Origin: JAWKWH01 sp963669285
Lineage (GTDB): Bacteria > Pseudomonadota > Alphaproteobacteria > Rhizobiales > Rhizobiaceae
NCBI GenBank assembly: GCA_963669285.2
Contig: CAXXSI010000028.1
Coordinates: 99,244 to 163,243 of the forward strand
DNA length: 64,000 bases
Direction of reading: 5' to 3'
Shown: in pieces, positions 1-9,119 of the stretch
How the letters are laid out: every line of letters starts with the position of its first letter
How positions within the stretch are numbered: the first letter of the stretch is position 1
Made by a program: the position numbers and the translations under genes
The notes under the pieces: model-generated
What the model was told of the DNA's origin: nothing
Seen by the model: the letters and a program-made list of their open reading frames with translations, nothing else
Databases searched by the model: none

Positions 1-251
1 TACTAAATGACGGTGAAACTCTGGCTGTATGGCGGCTACGCGGCGCTAAGGGCCTGTCGGAGATTATTCGCGGTTATTCCGATACCGATCTCGGCACGCA
101 ATTGAGCACAACCTCGTGGCAACGTGGTAGCCGTCAACTCTGCGTATACTGCAGTGCTTCGAAATTAAGCGGAAGCGGCCCCCGGTGGCGCCGTTCGCGG
201 TTGCGTATATCATGCCATGCCCAGCCACATTTATGCAGCGCTTTTCCACAT
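1..251. other. window-edge stretch without a supported gene
   Basis: I see no convincing coding frame, RNA gene or repeat here. It lies downstream of the glycosyltransferase stop codon. A short frame on each strand exists, but neither has a plausible ribosome binding site or protein-like composition. Confidence 0.4.
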
Positions 252-1001
252 TCATGTTTGATCCTGAAGGTCAGGGTTTTGCGTTGCTTCATGCTCGCGG
301 ACGGTGCAGCGCCCCAGGGTTTGTCGAACCAACTGTCCCCTTTGTCCGTTTGTGACTGTCGATGGGAAACGCGCGCGTATCGCCTCCGGCAGAAATATGC
401 CCTGGGCGGCGATCGGTTCGACGAGTTGTTTCACGTCCCAGCCCGGCCTCGGGGAGAACACAAACCCGTCCAAGACGTCGCAATATCGTTGTGAATCGAT
501 GAGCAATTTGCGCGCACCGGCATTGCTGAGGATGTAGGCCGCCGAACTCTGCATCCAACCGGTGAGGCTGCCGAGTTGCCGGCCCGGATAAATGTCCCCA
601 ATCCCGCTGAGCATAACCTTGAGTGGAATCCAGTCGAGTTTGATCGCATCGTGGTCGCCAATCCGCTCGGCAAGCAGACGCAATGTGTCGCGGAAGTCGG
701 TTGTCAGGACGATGTCGTCCTCAAAAATCGCAATATGGTCGCTATCATCGTGAATGCAGCGCTCCCACAGCTTGCGATGTGATTCGAAGCATGCAACTTC
801 CGACGGATCCAGCTCCGATCTGCGCTTCGTGCAGATCAGGTTCATGTTGGGAACGTACCCGGTTTTATCGATATCCAGCGTGTCGGCATCAACAGCATCG
901 AAATACTCAAACCCGACACCGGCTTTGCCAAATTGCTCGGTCATGAACGCCCGGCGTTCGACCGCGCTTGCCAAGCTGATGACATGGCAGTTCAATTCCA
1001 T
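252..1001 (-). CDS. glycosyltransferase family 25 (LPS-type) protein
   Basis: A 249-residue protein of the GT25 family, enzymes that transfer hexoses to lipooligosaccharide or protein acceptors in the cytoplasm. The N-terminus has the family's VISLASAVERR opening (residues 7-17), a central ACFESHRKLWE block (70-80) corresponding to the usual GE-GC-LSH region, and an acidic EDD at 94-96, the probable metal/nucleotide-sugar site. The start is preceded by a strong G-rich ribosome binding site that overlaps the end of the upstream small membrane protein; only 3 nt separate the genes, so they form an operon. The acceptor cannot be told from sequence. Confidence 0.85.
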   Translation of the reverse strand: MELNCHVISLASAVERRAFMTEQFGKAGVGFEYFDAVDADTLDIDKTGYVPNMNLICTKRRSELDPSEVACFESHRKLWERCIHDDSDHIAIFEDDIVLTTDFRDTLRLLAERIGDHDAIKLDWIPLKVMLSGIGDIYPGRQLGSLTGWMQSSAAYILSNAGARKLLIDSQRYCDVLDGFVFSPRPGWDVKQLVEPIAAQGIFLPEAIRARFPSTVTNGQRGQLVRQTLGRCTVREHEATQNPDLQDQT

Positions 1002-1004
1002 ATT

Positions 1005-1244
1005 TCATCCCCCCCTGATGCGGATTCTGATGGCTAAAAACAAGAAGAAGCAGGCGGCCAACATCAGCCCGGGACCCGCGGCTATGTAAAACGGGCCGAT
1101 GGTTTCCGATCCCTCGATCGCCACCAGGTTCACAATCACGTAGAGTGATCCAAATGCGGCAAGCGCCAGCAAGACCGCGGCGATGGCAGCGGCGATATCA
1201 AGCCATTGTTTCAAGCGTTGCATTCTGGCAATCCGAACCCCCAT
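1005..1244 (-). CDS. small two-helix membrane protein
   Basis: A 79-residue protein with a basic N-terminus and two hydrophobic helices (about residues 14-36 and 48-71) ending in a basic tail. No known family recognised. It sits immediately upstream of the GT25 gene on the same strand with a 3-nt gap, so a role linked to surface glycan synthesis is possible but is only inferred from position. AT-rich sequence at 1260-1335 probably holds its promoter. Confidence 0.6.
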   Translation of the reverse strand: MGVRIARMQRLKQWLDIAAAIAAVLLALAAFGSLYVIVNLVAIEGSETIGPFYIAAGPGLMLAACFFLFLAIRIRIRGG

Positions 1245-1465
1245 CGAGTTGCAGCGCGGTTCTCAATTGCCAAAGCTATAATGCAACCAAAGATAATAGC
1301 AAATACTTGAAATCAATCTAAAATAGTAAATTAGTGAGATCGACCAGGCGCTGTCCCGAATCCCGACTCCAGCCACTGCTTCAGGTTGAAAACGTGCTCT
1401 GCCCCTGGCTCGCCGCTGCGGTGCAACGACCAAACCTGACAGATCCGACTTGCGCGCCGATCATC

Positions 1466-2024
1466 TCACCCGGTCGACCCCTTCAGTCCCGGATGGCAGA
1501 TTTCGTTCTTGTTCGAGGTTCCCGACAGGCATTTCTTGAACAGCGGCCCACAGGATTTCGGGTCTGCCGGTATTCCCGTGCCGGCTTTATGGTAGGAGAG
1601 CGCGGCAACCTTGCCGGATTGCATTCTCACGACGGCGATGCACTTGCCTTTCTTTACCACCCCGGTACCGACGGGAATTCCGCCGACCACCAGCGGGTCG
1701 CCGACTGGTTTGACATTGCCCTTTTTTGTGTAGGTGAGAAATTCCGACGCTCCGGACTTGAACACTGCATCTGGTGTGCCGGCGCACAAAAGCAGATTCG
1801 ATTTTGACAGGCCGATCAGCGTCCTTCTCTTCGCGGTTGTCTTCCTCTTCGCGCCTGGAAGGCACGAAGCGCTGATGATGTATTTCTTCGCTTTGGGCTT
1901 TTTCTTCGACTTCGCTCCGGGGTAGCGCGCACGAACCGACGGCAGCGCAGACGAGCAGAATGAAAAACACCCCCATGAAGCACCCCGTTTGAGTCCGCAT
2001 TGCCGTTATCGAAGAGGCAGTCAT
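1466..2024 (-). pseudogene. exported lysine-rich hypothetical protein with a one-base frameshift
   Basis: Two overlapping frames make one protein of about 185 residues if a single base is removed from a four-G run at 1919-1922. The first frame starts with ATG at 2024 and gives a signal peptide ending near VCAAVGSCA. The second gives a lysine-rich stretch (KSKKKPKAKK) and a C-terminal domain with conserved-looking Gly, Cys and Lys residues ending at 1466. The ATG overlaps the stop of the upstream gene as ATGA, supporting translational coupling. The total length is 559 nt, one more than a multiple of three. The disruption may be a sequencing indel rather than a real pseudogene. Function unknown. 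Confidence 0.5.
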
Positions 2025-2287
2025 TTTCTTTGGCCAAACAATCTGATTGGCCCCGGCCATTTCTGCACTCTGACTTCGGCGATGGGACAGCGGGTTACGT
2101 CCCCCTCGCATTTGAGCTTTTTCCCGCCCCGGTTCACATTGAACGCCAGGTTCTTGCTGACAGGGGACAGGCGGTGACTGCACCAACTGACTTCGATGGT
2201 CTCGGTCGCGGAATTTCCAAAGAGACCGGCTCCCTTTTTGCGGGATTTGGTTGTTTTGGTTTTGTAGTGTTCGCAGATTGCGGCCAT
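2021..2287 (-). CDS. small basic hypothetical protein
   Basis: A basic protein of 88 residues from the ATG at 2287, which follows a GGGGGTG ribosome binding site; an ATG at 2299 and a GTG at 2338 are alternatives. It contains four cysteines, including a CEGDVTRC pair near the C-terminus, and no family I recognise. Its stop codon overlaps the start of the next gene (ATGA), which is the main argument that it is translated. Confidence 0.45.
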   Translation of the reverse strand: MAAICEHYKTKTTKSRKKGAGLFGNSATETIEVSWCSHRLSPVSKNLAFNVNRGGKKLKCEGDVTRCPIAEVRVQKWPGPIRLFGQRK

Positions 2288-2564
2288 GCTCACCCCCATT
2301 GCGTCGCAGCCCGCTTCGCCATGGCGAATCAATATCACAACTCAAAGTAATTTCAATTTATGTAGTGCAATCTAATATTGTAATAAGTACATATGCGGTT
2401 GCAGACATGACACTTCTCGCGGTGAGCAATGTCGGCACGATGACGTCTCGGTCGTGACGACCGACTAAACTGCTTTCCACAGGTTTCATCGGCCCGCGAT
2501 TTCCATTGGTGCGCCTTCAAGCGTTATCCTCATCGTTGGGACAATGACGTACCGGGGACGTCTG

Positions 2565-3332
2565 ATGCGGCGGATCGCACATTTTCTGATGGCACTGTTT
2601 GGCACCGTTGTGCTGGCGGCCTGTGCCGGTGCGCCGAAATTCCAGCCGCGCGATTATGTCCGCATGGAAAGCCTCTTCTATGCCGTTGAACAGGAACTGT
2701 GCCGGGCCATCGCAGAAATCGAGGCTAATGAGAAAACCGCCACAGCGCTGGCTCTTGCCGGCATTGATCCGCGCCAGCAATATGCCAAGGCCACGGTCGG
2801 GTTGCGGCTTGTACGCGTCGTCGGCGCCGACGGCAGGGTCAGCTTCGTCATCCCGGTCACCGGCGGTACGTTTTCCACTGCCGTGTCCGGATATCTTCGC
2901 GGCTCGAAGATCGTCGACACGTCGGTGTCCGTCTACTATCCGTTTTCCGAATTGGAATGCGGTAACACGCTGAAGGACCCGCCGCCGGAGATCGCCGGCG
3001 GGCTTGGTCTTTGGCAGTGGGTGCTGAACACCACCGTCGCCCTGATCAACGTACGCGAAACACCGGCGGCCTATTCCTACCAGGTACGCTTCACCATCAC
3101 GTCGGGAGCCGGCGCCCGGCCGTCATTCGGCATCGTCACCGGATCGTTCACGCCGTTGGGCGGGTCGTTCGGCGCCGACCTTTCAAACGAACTGAGCCAC
3201 ACGCTCAACATCACCGTACGCGACGTGTCGCTGGATGCCGGCGCTGGCGGCCGCAAGGCCGTTCCGCCAGATATTCGCGACGAACTCGATCGCGAGGAAA
3301 GCCTGACCATCCTGCGGCGTATTCGCGAATAA
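2565..3332 (+). CDS. outer-membrane-type lipoprotein of unknown function
   Basis: A 255-residue protein starting at MRRIAHF, with a classic type II signal peptide and lipobox LAAC (lipidated Cys at residue 20); an ATG 21 nt further upstream is possible. The mature part begins with a helical segment and continues as an apparently beta-rich domain with repeated V-x-V and T-x-S strands. No family recognised. It lies 82 nt upstream of mgtE on the same strand but with its own likely start region. Confidence 0.75.
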   Translation: MRRIAHFLMALFGTVVLAACAGAPKFQPRDYVRMESLFYAVEQELCRAIAEIEANEKTATALALAGIDPRQQYAKATVGLRLVRVVGADGRVSFVIPVTGGTFSTAVSGYLRGSKIVDTSVSVYYPFSELECGNTLKDPPPEIAGGLGLWQWVLNTTVALINVRETPAAYSYQVRFTITSGAGARPSFGIVTGSFTPLGGSFGADLSNELSHTLNITVRDVSLDAGAGGRKAVPPDIRDELDREESLTILRRIRE

Positions 3333-3414
3333 TCGCCCGCTAGCGCTTTTCTTTTGAGTTCCGGCGAGGGGCAGGCTAGACGAAGGCAACCGTTGGCCAA
3401 CGCGGGACTTCGAT

Positions 3415-4833
3415 ATGAGCGAGAACGAACAACCCGAAATACCCGGTGAGGATCTCGATCCCGTCGCTCCGGAATTCTATAACGACGACGGCGCGGTGCT
3501 CGGCACCGTGGTTACGCAGGTAACCGACGCGATCGAGACCAATGACGTTGCGACGCTGACGGAACTGGTTTCGCATCTGCACGAATCCGAACTCGGCGAT
3601 CTGCTCGAGGCATTGTCGCAAGACCAGCGGCAATCCGTTGTCGTCATGGTCGGAGATGCATTCGATTTCACCGCCCTGACCGAGGTGGACGAAGCGATCC
3701 GCCTCGATATCGTCTCCAGCCTTCCCAACGAGCAGATCGCCCGCGCGTTCAGCGATCTGGATTCCGATGATGCCGTTTTCATTCTCGAGGATCTGGACGA
3801 GGACGACCAGGAAGACATCCTCTCGAAACTGCCGTTCACCGAACGGATCCGGCTCCGCCGCTCGCTCGACTATCCCGAGGAAAGCGCCGGCCGGCGCATG
3901 CAGACCGAGTTCGTCGCCGTTCCACCGTTTTGGTCGGTCGGGCAGACGATTGACTACATGCGCGAGGACAAGGATCTGCCCGAATCCTTCAGCCAGGTCT
4001 TCGTCATCGATGCCACTTTCCACCTGATCGGCGCGATTGATCTCGACCGCATTTTGCGGACACAGCGTGCGGTGCGCATCGAAGATGTCATGCATGAGAA
4101 CCGCTACGCCATCCCCGCCGAGCTGGACCAGGAGGAGGCGGCCCAGATCTTCGAGCGCTACGATCTGTTGTCGGCCGCCGTCGTTGATCAAAACCAGCGT
4201 CTCGTCGGCGTGCTGACGATTGATGATGTGGTCGACGTCATCCAGCAGGAGGCCGAAGAGGACATCATGCGCCTCGGCGGCGTCGGCGACGAAGAGCTTT
4301 CCGATGCCGTTTTCGCCACGACGCGATCGCGCATACCCTGGCTGCTGATCAATCTGGTGACCGCAATCATCGCATCGTGGATCATTGGCCTTTTCGATGC
4401 CACGCTGGAACAGATGGTCGCGCTCGCCATCCTGATGCCGATCGTTGCCTCGATGGGCGGCAATGCCGGCACGCAGACCATGACGGTGGCGGTGCGCGCT
4501 TTGGCGACCCGCGATCTGGATATCTATAACGCCGGGCGCATCATTCGGCGTGAGGTGGTTGTCGGCATTCTCAATGGCGCGGTGTTTGCCGTGCTTATGG
4601 GTGTTGTCGCCGCCCTGTGGTTTTCCAACGTGCCGCTTGGCGGGGTGATCGCTGCCGCCATGATCGTCAATATGCTGGCAGCCGCCATCGCCGGCATATT
4701 CATTCCGCTCATTCTGGATCGGGCAGGGCAGGACCCGGCTATCGCCTCGTCCATATTCGTGACAACCGTAACCGATGTGGTTGGATTCTTTGCCTTCCTC
4801 GGTTTGGCCGCCTGGTGGTTCGGGCTGCGGTGA
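3415..4833 (+). CDS. mgtE: magnesium transporter MgtE
   Basis: A 472-residue MgtE-family Mg2+ channel of the inner membrane. An acidic superhelical N domain (about 40-140) is followed by a pair of CBS domains (about 145-270) and a membrane part with five helices (about 300-470). The conserved pore segment GGNAGTQTMTVAVRALA lies at about residues 348-364. In this family the cytoplasmic N and CBS domains sense Mg2+ and close the pore when it is abundant. Length and domain order are those of the full-length family, and nothing is missing. Confidence 0.95.
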   Translation: MSENEQPEIPGEDLDPVAPEFYNDDGAVLGTVVTQVTDAIETNDVATLTELVSHLHESELGDLLEALSQDQRQSVVVMVGDAFDFTALTEVDEAIRLDIVSSLPNEQIARAFSDLDSDDAVFILEDLDEDDQEDILSKLPFTERIRLRRSLDYPEESAGRRMQTEFVAVPPFWSVGQTIDYMREDKDLPESFSQVFVIDATFHLIGAIDLDRILRTQRAVRIEDVMHENRYAIPAELDQEEAAQIFERYDLLSAAVVDQNQRLVGVLTIDDVVDVIQQEAEEDIMRLGGVGDEELSDAVFATTRSRIPWLLINLVTAIIASWIIGLFDATLEQMVALAILMPIVASMGGNAGTQTMTVAVRALATRDLDIYNAGRIIRREVVVGILNGAVFAVLMGVVAALWFSNVPLGGVIAAAMIVNMLAAAIAGIFIPLILDRAGQDPAIASSIFVTTVTDVVGFFAFLGLAAWWFGLR

Positions 4834-4857
4834 ACGCCGTAGCCTCGTACCGGCAAT

Positions 4858-4877
4858 TGACTTTTACGTAAAAGTCA
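4858..4877. promoter_or_regulatory. 20-bp palindromic MerR-type operator
   Basis: A perfect palindrome, TGACTTTTACGTAAAAGTCA, lies 41 bp before the MerR gene. Its TTTACGTAAA core is the kind of site reported for LiuR-type MerR regulators of branched-chain amino acid breakdown. The TTGACT at its left edge may double as a -35 element, so autoregulation is likely. Confidence 0.7.
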
Positions 4878-4917
4878 TGACACTCTTGGCCTGATCAGGA
4901 ATCGGTGGGCAACATAT

Positions 4918-5304
4918 ATGCGGGAATACTATACCATAACCGAACTCACCCGTGAGTTTGGCATTTCCACCCGCACACTGCGATTCTACGAGGATGAAGG
5001 CCTGATCCAGCCCGTTCGCCGCGGCCGCACTCGGCTATTCCGGCCCTCGGACCGGCACCTTGTCCGTCAGATCCTGCGCGGCAAGCGCCTCGGTTTCTCG
5101 ATTGCCGAAATCCGCGAGATCATCAGCATGTACAAGGCGCCGCCGGACGAGGCGGGGCAGTTGAAGGCGATCATCGCCGGCATCGAGGAACGGCGCAACG
5201 AGCTCAGGCAAAAACGCCGCGATATCGAGGAAACGCTCGGCGAACTCGACCAGGCCGAAGAGGCCTGCGTCGGCCGGCTGGCCGAACTCGGCGTCAATAC
5301 CTGA
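4918..5304 (+). CDS. MerR-family transcriptional regulator, LiuR-like
   Basis: A 128-residue regulator with an N-terminal winged helix-turn-helix (about residues 5-75, including the family's ISTRTLRFYEDEGLIQP run) and a C-terminal coiled-coil dimerisation helix rich in Glu, Arg and Gln. The effector region is short and lacks an obvious metal-binding cysteine cluster. Similarity to the LiuR group plus the TTTACGTAAA palindrome upstream suggests control of leucine/isovalerate or fatty-acid catabolism. No liu genes are adjacent in this window, so any targets other than itself must lie elsewhere. Confidence 0.85.
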   Translation: MREYYTITELTREFGISTRTLRFYEDEGLIQPVRRGRTRLFRPSDRHLVRQILRGKRLGFSIAEIREIISMYKAPPDEAGQLKAIIAGIEERRNELRQKRRDIEETLGELDQAEEACVGRLAELGVNT

Positions 5305-5319
5305 GCGTTAGCGCCGCTG

Positions 5320-5796
5320 TCAGATCCAGCGCCGGACTTTCTTTGAATAATCTCGAAAAGCCTTCCCGAACCGGTGTTCTAGGTGCTTTTCCTCGCGCTC
5401 AATGGCCAGTTTGCTCGTTGCATATGCGGCAACAAACGCCGCCGGCAGAAACCATAAAAGCCCGAAGACGAGGCCTGCGCCGAGCACCAGCATAGTGTTG
5501 CCGAGATATATGGGATTGCGGGTAAACGAGTAGGGACCGCCGGAAACCAGGTGGTCGGTGCGTTTTGTCGGTAACACGGTGGTATTGCCGCGCCGCAGCG
5601 CGCGCATGGCGGTGACTTCGATGGCGATTGCACCGGCGATGACGACCACGCCCGCCGCAAACGCGATTTCCGACAGCGGCGGGGGCAACCATGGCAACGG
5701 GTAGACAACGCCGAGAATGATCGCGATCGCTATCGCAACCACGTAAACGATAGGCGGCCAGGGGATTGCATTTGATCGTTCGGTCCTGTCGTTCAT
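5320..5796 (-). CDS. isoprenylcysteine carboxyl methyltransferase-family membrane protein
   Basis: A 158-residue membrane protein of the ICMT/PEMT superfamily, with hydrophobic helices near 17-38, 43-66, 98-125 and a C-terminal cytosolic basic tail. The signature PYSFTRNPIYLGN (88-100) and the later EEKHLEHRFGKAFRDY segment are the conserved S-adenosylmethionine-binding and substrate regions. Bacterial members methylate small molecules or lipids; the substrate is not predictable here. It lies 22 nt downstream of the DUF1624 gene, probably in one transcript. Confidence 0.85.
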   Translation of the reverse strand: MNDRTERSNAIPWPPIVYVVAIAIAIILGVVYPLPWLPPPLSEIAFAAGVVVIAGAIAIEVTAMRALRRGNTTVLPTKRTDHLVSGGPYSFTRNPIYLGNTMLVLGAGLVFGLLWFLPAAFVAAYATSKLAIEREEKHLEHRFGKAFRDYSKKVRRWI

Positions 5797-5818
5797 CGCG
5801 TTCCGGCTTTATTATCGG

Positions 5819-6802
5819 CTATTGACCGGCCGTGGCTTGGCATTGGCCGGCGATTTTGGTCAGTTCGCCTTCAAGGGCGTCATCAGAGCGCCCCGTCAAC
5901 ACATCGTCAAGCCTTCCCGCCCGATCAATGCCATCCAGCACGCACGCGCAATAGGCGCTGCAGTCGATTTCGCTGTTCACGGCAACGCAGTTCTGTTCGC
6001 AGGCCCGTATGAAGCCGATCTCCGGTATTGCCGGCGATGCCGGCCAGATTTGCGCGAACAGCCACAGGCAGCCGATCAGTACCGGCTGGTGCAACAGGTA
6101 AAATGCCAGTCCGTGACGACCGCAAAAGTTGACGGGCGCCGCCAGCTTGGGAGTTCGAAATGGTGAGATCCGGCCAAATACGCCGTGGTGCAGCATCAGC
6201 TGTCCGGCGGCGATGCCGATCAGCACCGCACCCGTCCAGGGAAACACCGGCACGTAATCGTTCGACACCGGATCGGCGGGCGCCAGGCCAATCCACCAAA
6301 GGGCCGGGTGAGCAAACAATTCGGCGCGCGCAAAATGGGGCGCGGCGATGACGGCGAAGCCTGCGGCAAGGTTGACGATTGCCGGCAAGCGCAGGAACGC
6401 AAGGCCGATCAGGCTGGCAAGGGCGATCTGGTGAAGAATGCCGAAAAAGATGAACCGGCCCGGCGTTGCATACCAGGTCGCCACCGTGATGAGTGCCGCC
6501 GCTGCCGCGATCTGCACGAAACGCTTGCCGAATCCCGCCCAGCGAATGCCTTTGGCGCTTGCCAACACGAGGCTAATGCCGACAAGCACAAGGAATGTGC
6601 TGGCAATCGAGCGGGCAAAGATTTTCCATCCGCCCTGTTGCGAAAGTCCCGGCTCGGCATAGCCGAAAAACTCCAGATCCCATGTAAAGTGGTAGATCGC
6701 CATGGCGACAAGCGCGGCACCGCGTGCGAAATCGATGGCATCGATGCGCGAATGGACCGGTGCTGCACGGTCGGAAGGGATATTGGCCTCCTGACCGGTC
6801 AT
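5819..6802 (-). CDS. DUF1624 (heparan-alpha-glucosaminide acetyltransferase-like) membrane protein
   Basis: A 327-residue polytopic membrane protein. The opening RIDAIDFARGAALVAMAIYHFTWDL (about residues 19-43) is the hallmark of the DUF1624 acyltransferase-like family, with several further helices and the LAFYLLHQPVLIG block near residue 230. Members are thought to move acyl groups across the membrane. The C-terminal 60 residues form a soluble, cysteine-rich tail (six Cys between about 268 and 290 plus one near the end), which could bind a metal or form disulfides. It is the likely first gene of a two-gene operon. Confidence 0.85.
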   Translation of the reverse strand: MTGQEANIPSDRAAPVHSRIDAIDFARGAALVAMAIYHFTWDLEFFGYAEPGLSQQGGWKIFARSIASTFLVLVGISLVLASAKGIRWAGFGKRFVQIAAAAALITVATWYATPGRFIFFGILHQIALASLIGLAFLRLPAIVNLAAGFAVIAAPHFARAELFAHPALWWIGLAPADPVSNDYVPVFPWTGAVLIGIAAGQLMLHHGVFGRISPFRTPKLAAPVNFCGRHGLAFYLLHQPVLIGCLWLFAQIWPASPAIPEIGFIRACEQNCVAVNSEIDCSAYCACVLDGIDRAGRLDDVLTGRSDDALEGELTKIAGQCQATAGQ

Positions 6803-6917
6803 CGGCAGCGCGGCTGGGATCGGTCGGTCAGCCTGATTGCAAACGGTTCACGCACAAGACCGCAATATCGCTACGCGGCCCGCATTTCAACCGTCGCGCT
6901 TCCAGTGTGATTTCCCG

Positions 6918-7235
6918 TCAGCTCTGCTCGCCGGCAAGCGCTGCAACATCCTTCCAGGAATGGCCGCTGGCCATGATGCAGGTCAGCCCCTTTTTCGTGG
7001 TCATCAGCACGGTCCAGGTGCCGTCCGTAGAAGCGAAAACCTCAAACGCTTCGGTACTCTTCTGGGACAGGCCCACCGCCACGCGGTTTTCCTGGTAGCG
7101 CTTTTTCAGCACCTTGATCAGGTCGCCGCGCTTGCCGCACAGCGCCGGTCCGGCAGAAGCCTTTGCCGGCATGAGCACGAATGCCAGCGCCGCTGCCATC
7201 GCCAGGAATATGGATATTTTCAATAGACTGGTCAT
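6918..7235 (-). CDS. small exported hypothetical protein
   Basis: A 105-residue protein from MTSLLKIS, with a signal peptide ending at about AKASA. The mature domain has two cysteines, at LCGKRGDL and LTCIMASG, likely a disulfide, and a pattern typical of small periplasmic proteins of rhizobia (GDLIKVLKKRYQE followed by a beta-rich half). A start 27 nt upstream is possible but lacks a ribosome binding site. Function unknown. Confidence 0.7.
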   Translation of the reverse strand: MTSLLKISIFLAMAAALAFVLMPAKASAGPALCGKRGDLIKVLKKRYQENRVAVGLSQKSTEAFEVFASTDGTWTVLMTTKKGLTCIMASGHSWKDVAALAGEQS

Positions 7236-7502
7236 GTTTGCTCCATCTGCGGAACGCCGCATGTTCTAACGGAGCAATTCGAATTGTTGCCTGTTGCCTA
7301 TCTCGTCAGAAACCGCTGCATGTCCGCCAAAGTCGTTGCACGCTTCATTTCACAAACCGCCGTTCACCTGATCTGACCATGCTGCCCCCAGATGGTTAAC
7401 CAACTGTAAAACCGCCTAATATGAATGGATGGGGTTGTAGACAAGTTTTCGTGCAACACTATTGTCAAAGGGACGGAAGTTAGACGAGAGGACAGCTTAT
7501 CC

Positions 7503-8174
7503 ATGCTGAAAACAATCGCCATCATGATCGCCGTTTCCCTGTTCGCCATGCCCGTCGCCGCCCAAGTGCCACCTTCCGCAACTCAGATCGATCGCTACGA
7601 TGATCTGTTCAAGGCGGCGCATGATGGCGACCTGGAAGAGGCACGGCGTTTGATTGCCGGTGGCGCGGACCTTGAGGCCACCGACGGCAATGGTCGCACC
7701 GCCATACACATTGCCGCCTTTGCCTCGCACGGGCCGATGATCGCGCTTTTAGCTGACGCCGGCGCCGACGTGAACGCGCTGGAAAACGACGCCTATGACG
7801 CGGTCACCATCGCCGCGGTGGCCAATGATGTCGCCACGCTTCAGGCCGCGCTTGCGGCCGGCAACAGCGCCGCCAATATCACCAGCCGCTACGACGGAAC
7901 GGCGTTGATCGCCGCAGCGCATCTCGGCCATCATGAGGTCGTTCGGGTGCTGATCGAGGCCGGTGCGCCGCTGGATCATGTCAACAATCTCGGCTGGACG
8001 GCGCTGATCGAGGCCGTGGTGCTCGGTGATGGCGGACCGGACCACCAGATGTGCGTCCAACATCTCTTGGCCGCGGGCGCTGACACCTCGATTGCCGACC
8101 GCCAGGGCGCAACGCCGCTGGAACTGGCGCAATCGCGCGGCTACACAAAAATCGCCGAATTGCTGGGCGGGTAG
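7503..8174 (+). CDS. exported ankyrin-repeat protein
   Basis: A 223-residue protein. The start at MLKTIAIM is chosen because it gives a clean signal peptide (cleavage after AAA, near residue 20). The mature part consists of about five ankyrin repeats, recognisable from DLFKAAHDGDLEEARRLIAGG, GRTAIHIAAFASHG, GTALIAAAHLGHHEVVRVL, WTALIEAV and GATPLELAQSRGY. Such periplasmic ankyrin proteins bind partner proteins; some protect against hydrogen peroxide with a neighbouring catalase, but no catalase is adjacent here. Confidence 0.85.
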   Translation: MLKTIAIMIAVSLFAMPVAAQVPPSATQIDRYDDLFKAAHDGDLEEARRLIAGGADLEATDGNGRTAIHIAAFASHGPMIALLADAGADVNALENDAYDAVTIAAVANDVATLQAALAAGNSAANITSRYDGTALIAAAHLGHHEVVRVLIEAGAPLDHVNNLGWTALIEAVVLGDGGPDHQMCVQHLLAAGADTSIADRQGATPLELAQSRGYTKIAELLGG

Positions 8175-8252
8175 GGCGGCTTGGGCTCACGCGGCAAATT
8201 GAGCGCCGCGCACGCCCATGTTAGCCTGTGCCGTCACAGGCAGGAGGACGCC

Positions 8253-8468
8253 ATGCACAAGCCAAAGCCGGAGAGTTTTGAGAAATTCTACTACACCAAG
8301 GTCGGCCTGGGCGAAGGCTGCGGTTGCGCCGAACGCGTGATCGACGTCTACGAATTCAACCGTTTGGCCGGCCAGGTTCCGCCCGGAACCCGGCCGAACG
8401 GTTTCGGTTTTATCCCATTCTTCCGCCGCATCGCGCGCAAGCTCGGCCTTTCGGCCAGGCGTGATTGA
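8253..8468 (+). CDS. short conserved-type hypothetical protein
   Basis: A 71-residue cytosolic protein. The start at 8253 is fixed by a good AGGAGG ribosome binding site 5 nt ahead. It has a GCGCA cysteine pair at about residues 20-25 and a basic C-terminus (RRIARKLGLSARRD). No family recognised. Confidence 0.6.
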   Translation: MHKPKPESFEKFYYTKVGLGEGCGCAERVIDVYEFNRLAGQVPPGTRPNGFGFIPFFRRIARKLGLSARRD

Positions 8469-8477
8469 GCCTGATCG

Positions 8478-8948
8478 CTATCTGGCCCGTGCGACCGCTT
8501 GTTTGCCGGCCTCGGCTAAGATTTTGGGCTCGTAAAGCTTCAATCCCAGCTTGCCGTAATTAACGCGCAGATAGCCGTCTCTTCCGCGCGTAACCGCATG
8601 GCGGTACTTTTTCAGTTTGCGCACGTCTTGCGCCAACACGCCGACGAAGTTGCGGCTGTCGCCGCGATACTGGAAACTGTAAAGTTTCAGGCCGTTGTCG
8701 AGCGTCTTGACGTGCCTGACATTCTTCTTCAGCCGCCGGTCCGATGGTATCGAATACCAATAAAGCGAGCCGCCACCGGCGGCCACGGCGATCAGAACAC
8801 CGGCGGCGACGATCGAGACGAACAGGCAGAAATCGGGCTGCAACAGGCAATAGCTGCGCAACTGGCGATAAAACGCGCAGCTTGCCAGGCTGATCGACAA
8901 TAATGCGATGATGGACAGTTTGATGCCACGTCTAGCAATTTGGGTCAT
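8478..8948 (-). CDS. lipoprotein-like membrane protein with a peptidase S74 (tail-fibre chaperone) domain
   Basis: A 156-residue protein from MTQIARRG with a signal peptide carrying a lipobox-like LASC, then a second hydrophobic segment (VSIVAAGVLIAVAAGG). The rest is a peptidase S74 / endosialidase-chaperone domain, recognised by SDRRLKKNV at about residue 85 and by GLKLYSFQY and FVGVLAQDV after it. In phages this domain trimerises tail spikes and then cleaves itself off. In free-standing bacterial proteins like this, the spike part is absent. The SD-K catalytic dyad region appears intact. The role is unknown. Confidence 0.75.
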   Translation of the reverse strand: MTQIARRGIKLSIIALLSISLASCAFYRQLRSYCLLQPDFCLFVSIVAAGVLIAVAAGGGSLYWYSIPSDRRLKKNVRHVKTLDNGLKLYSFQYRGDSRNFVGVLAQDVRKLKKYRHAVTRGRDGYLRVNYGKLGLKLYEPKILAEAGKQAVARAR

Positions 8949-9119
8949 GGAAGCCCTCCCGTGTTTGCCGGGACAACCTGCCAACCCCTGCCGGCAAGCG
9001 GCCGACTCGTCCATATTAGCAAATAAATGTGAAATTCGGAAAATCGACCCACCGAACAAGCGCTGTCGGCTGCCGACGGTGTGCCAGCAGAGTCAACAAC
9101 GGCGCTGCAATCTCGACGA

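Noticed and set aside
2000..2350. 116-residue plus-strand frame opposite the small basic gene
   Set aside because: It is antisense to a gene that is linked by an ATGA overlap to its neighbour, and has no ribosome binding site.
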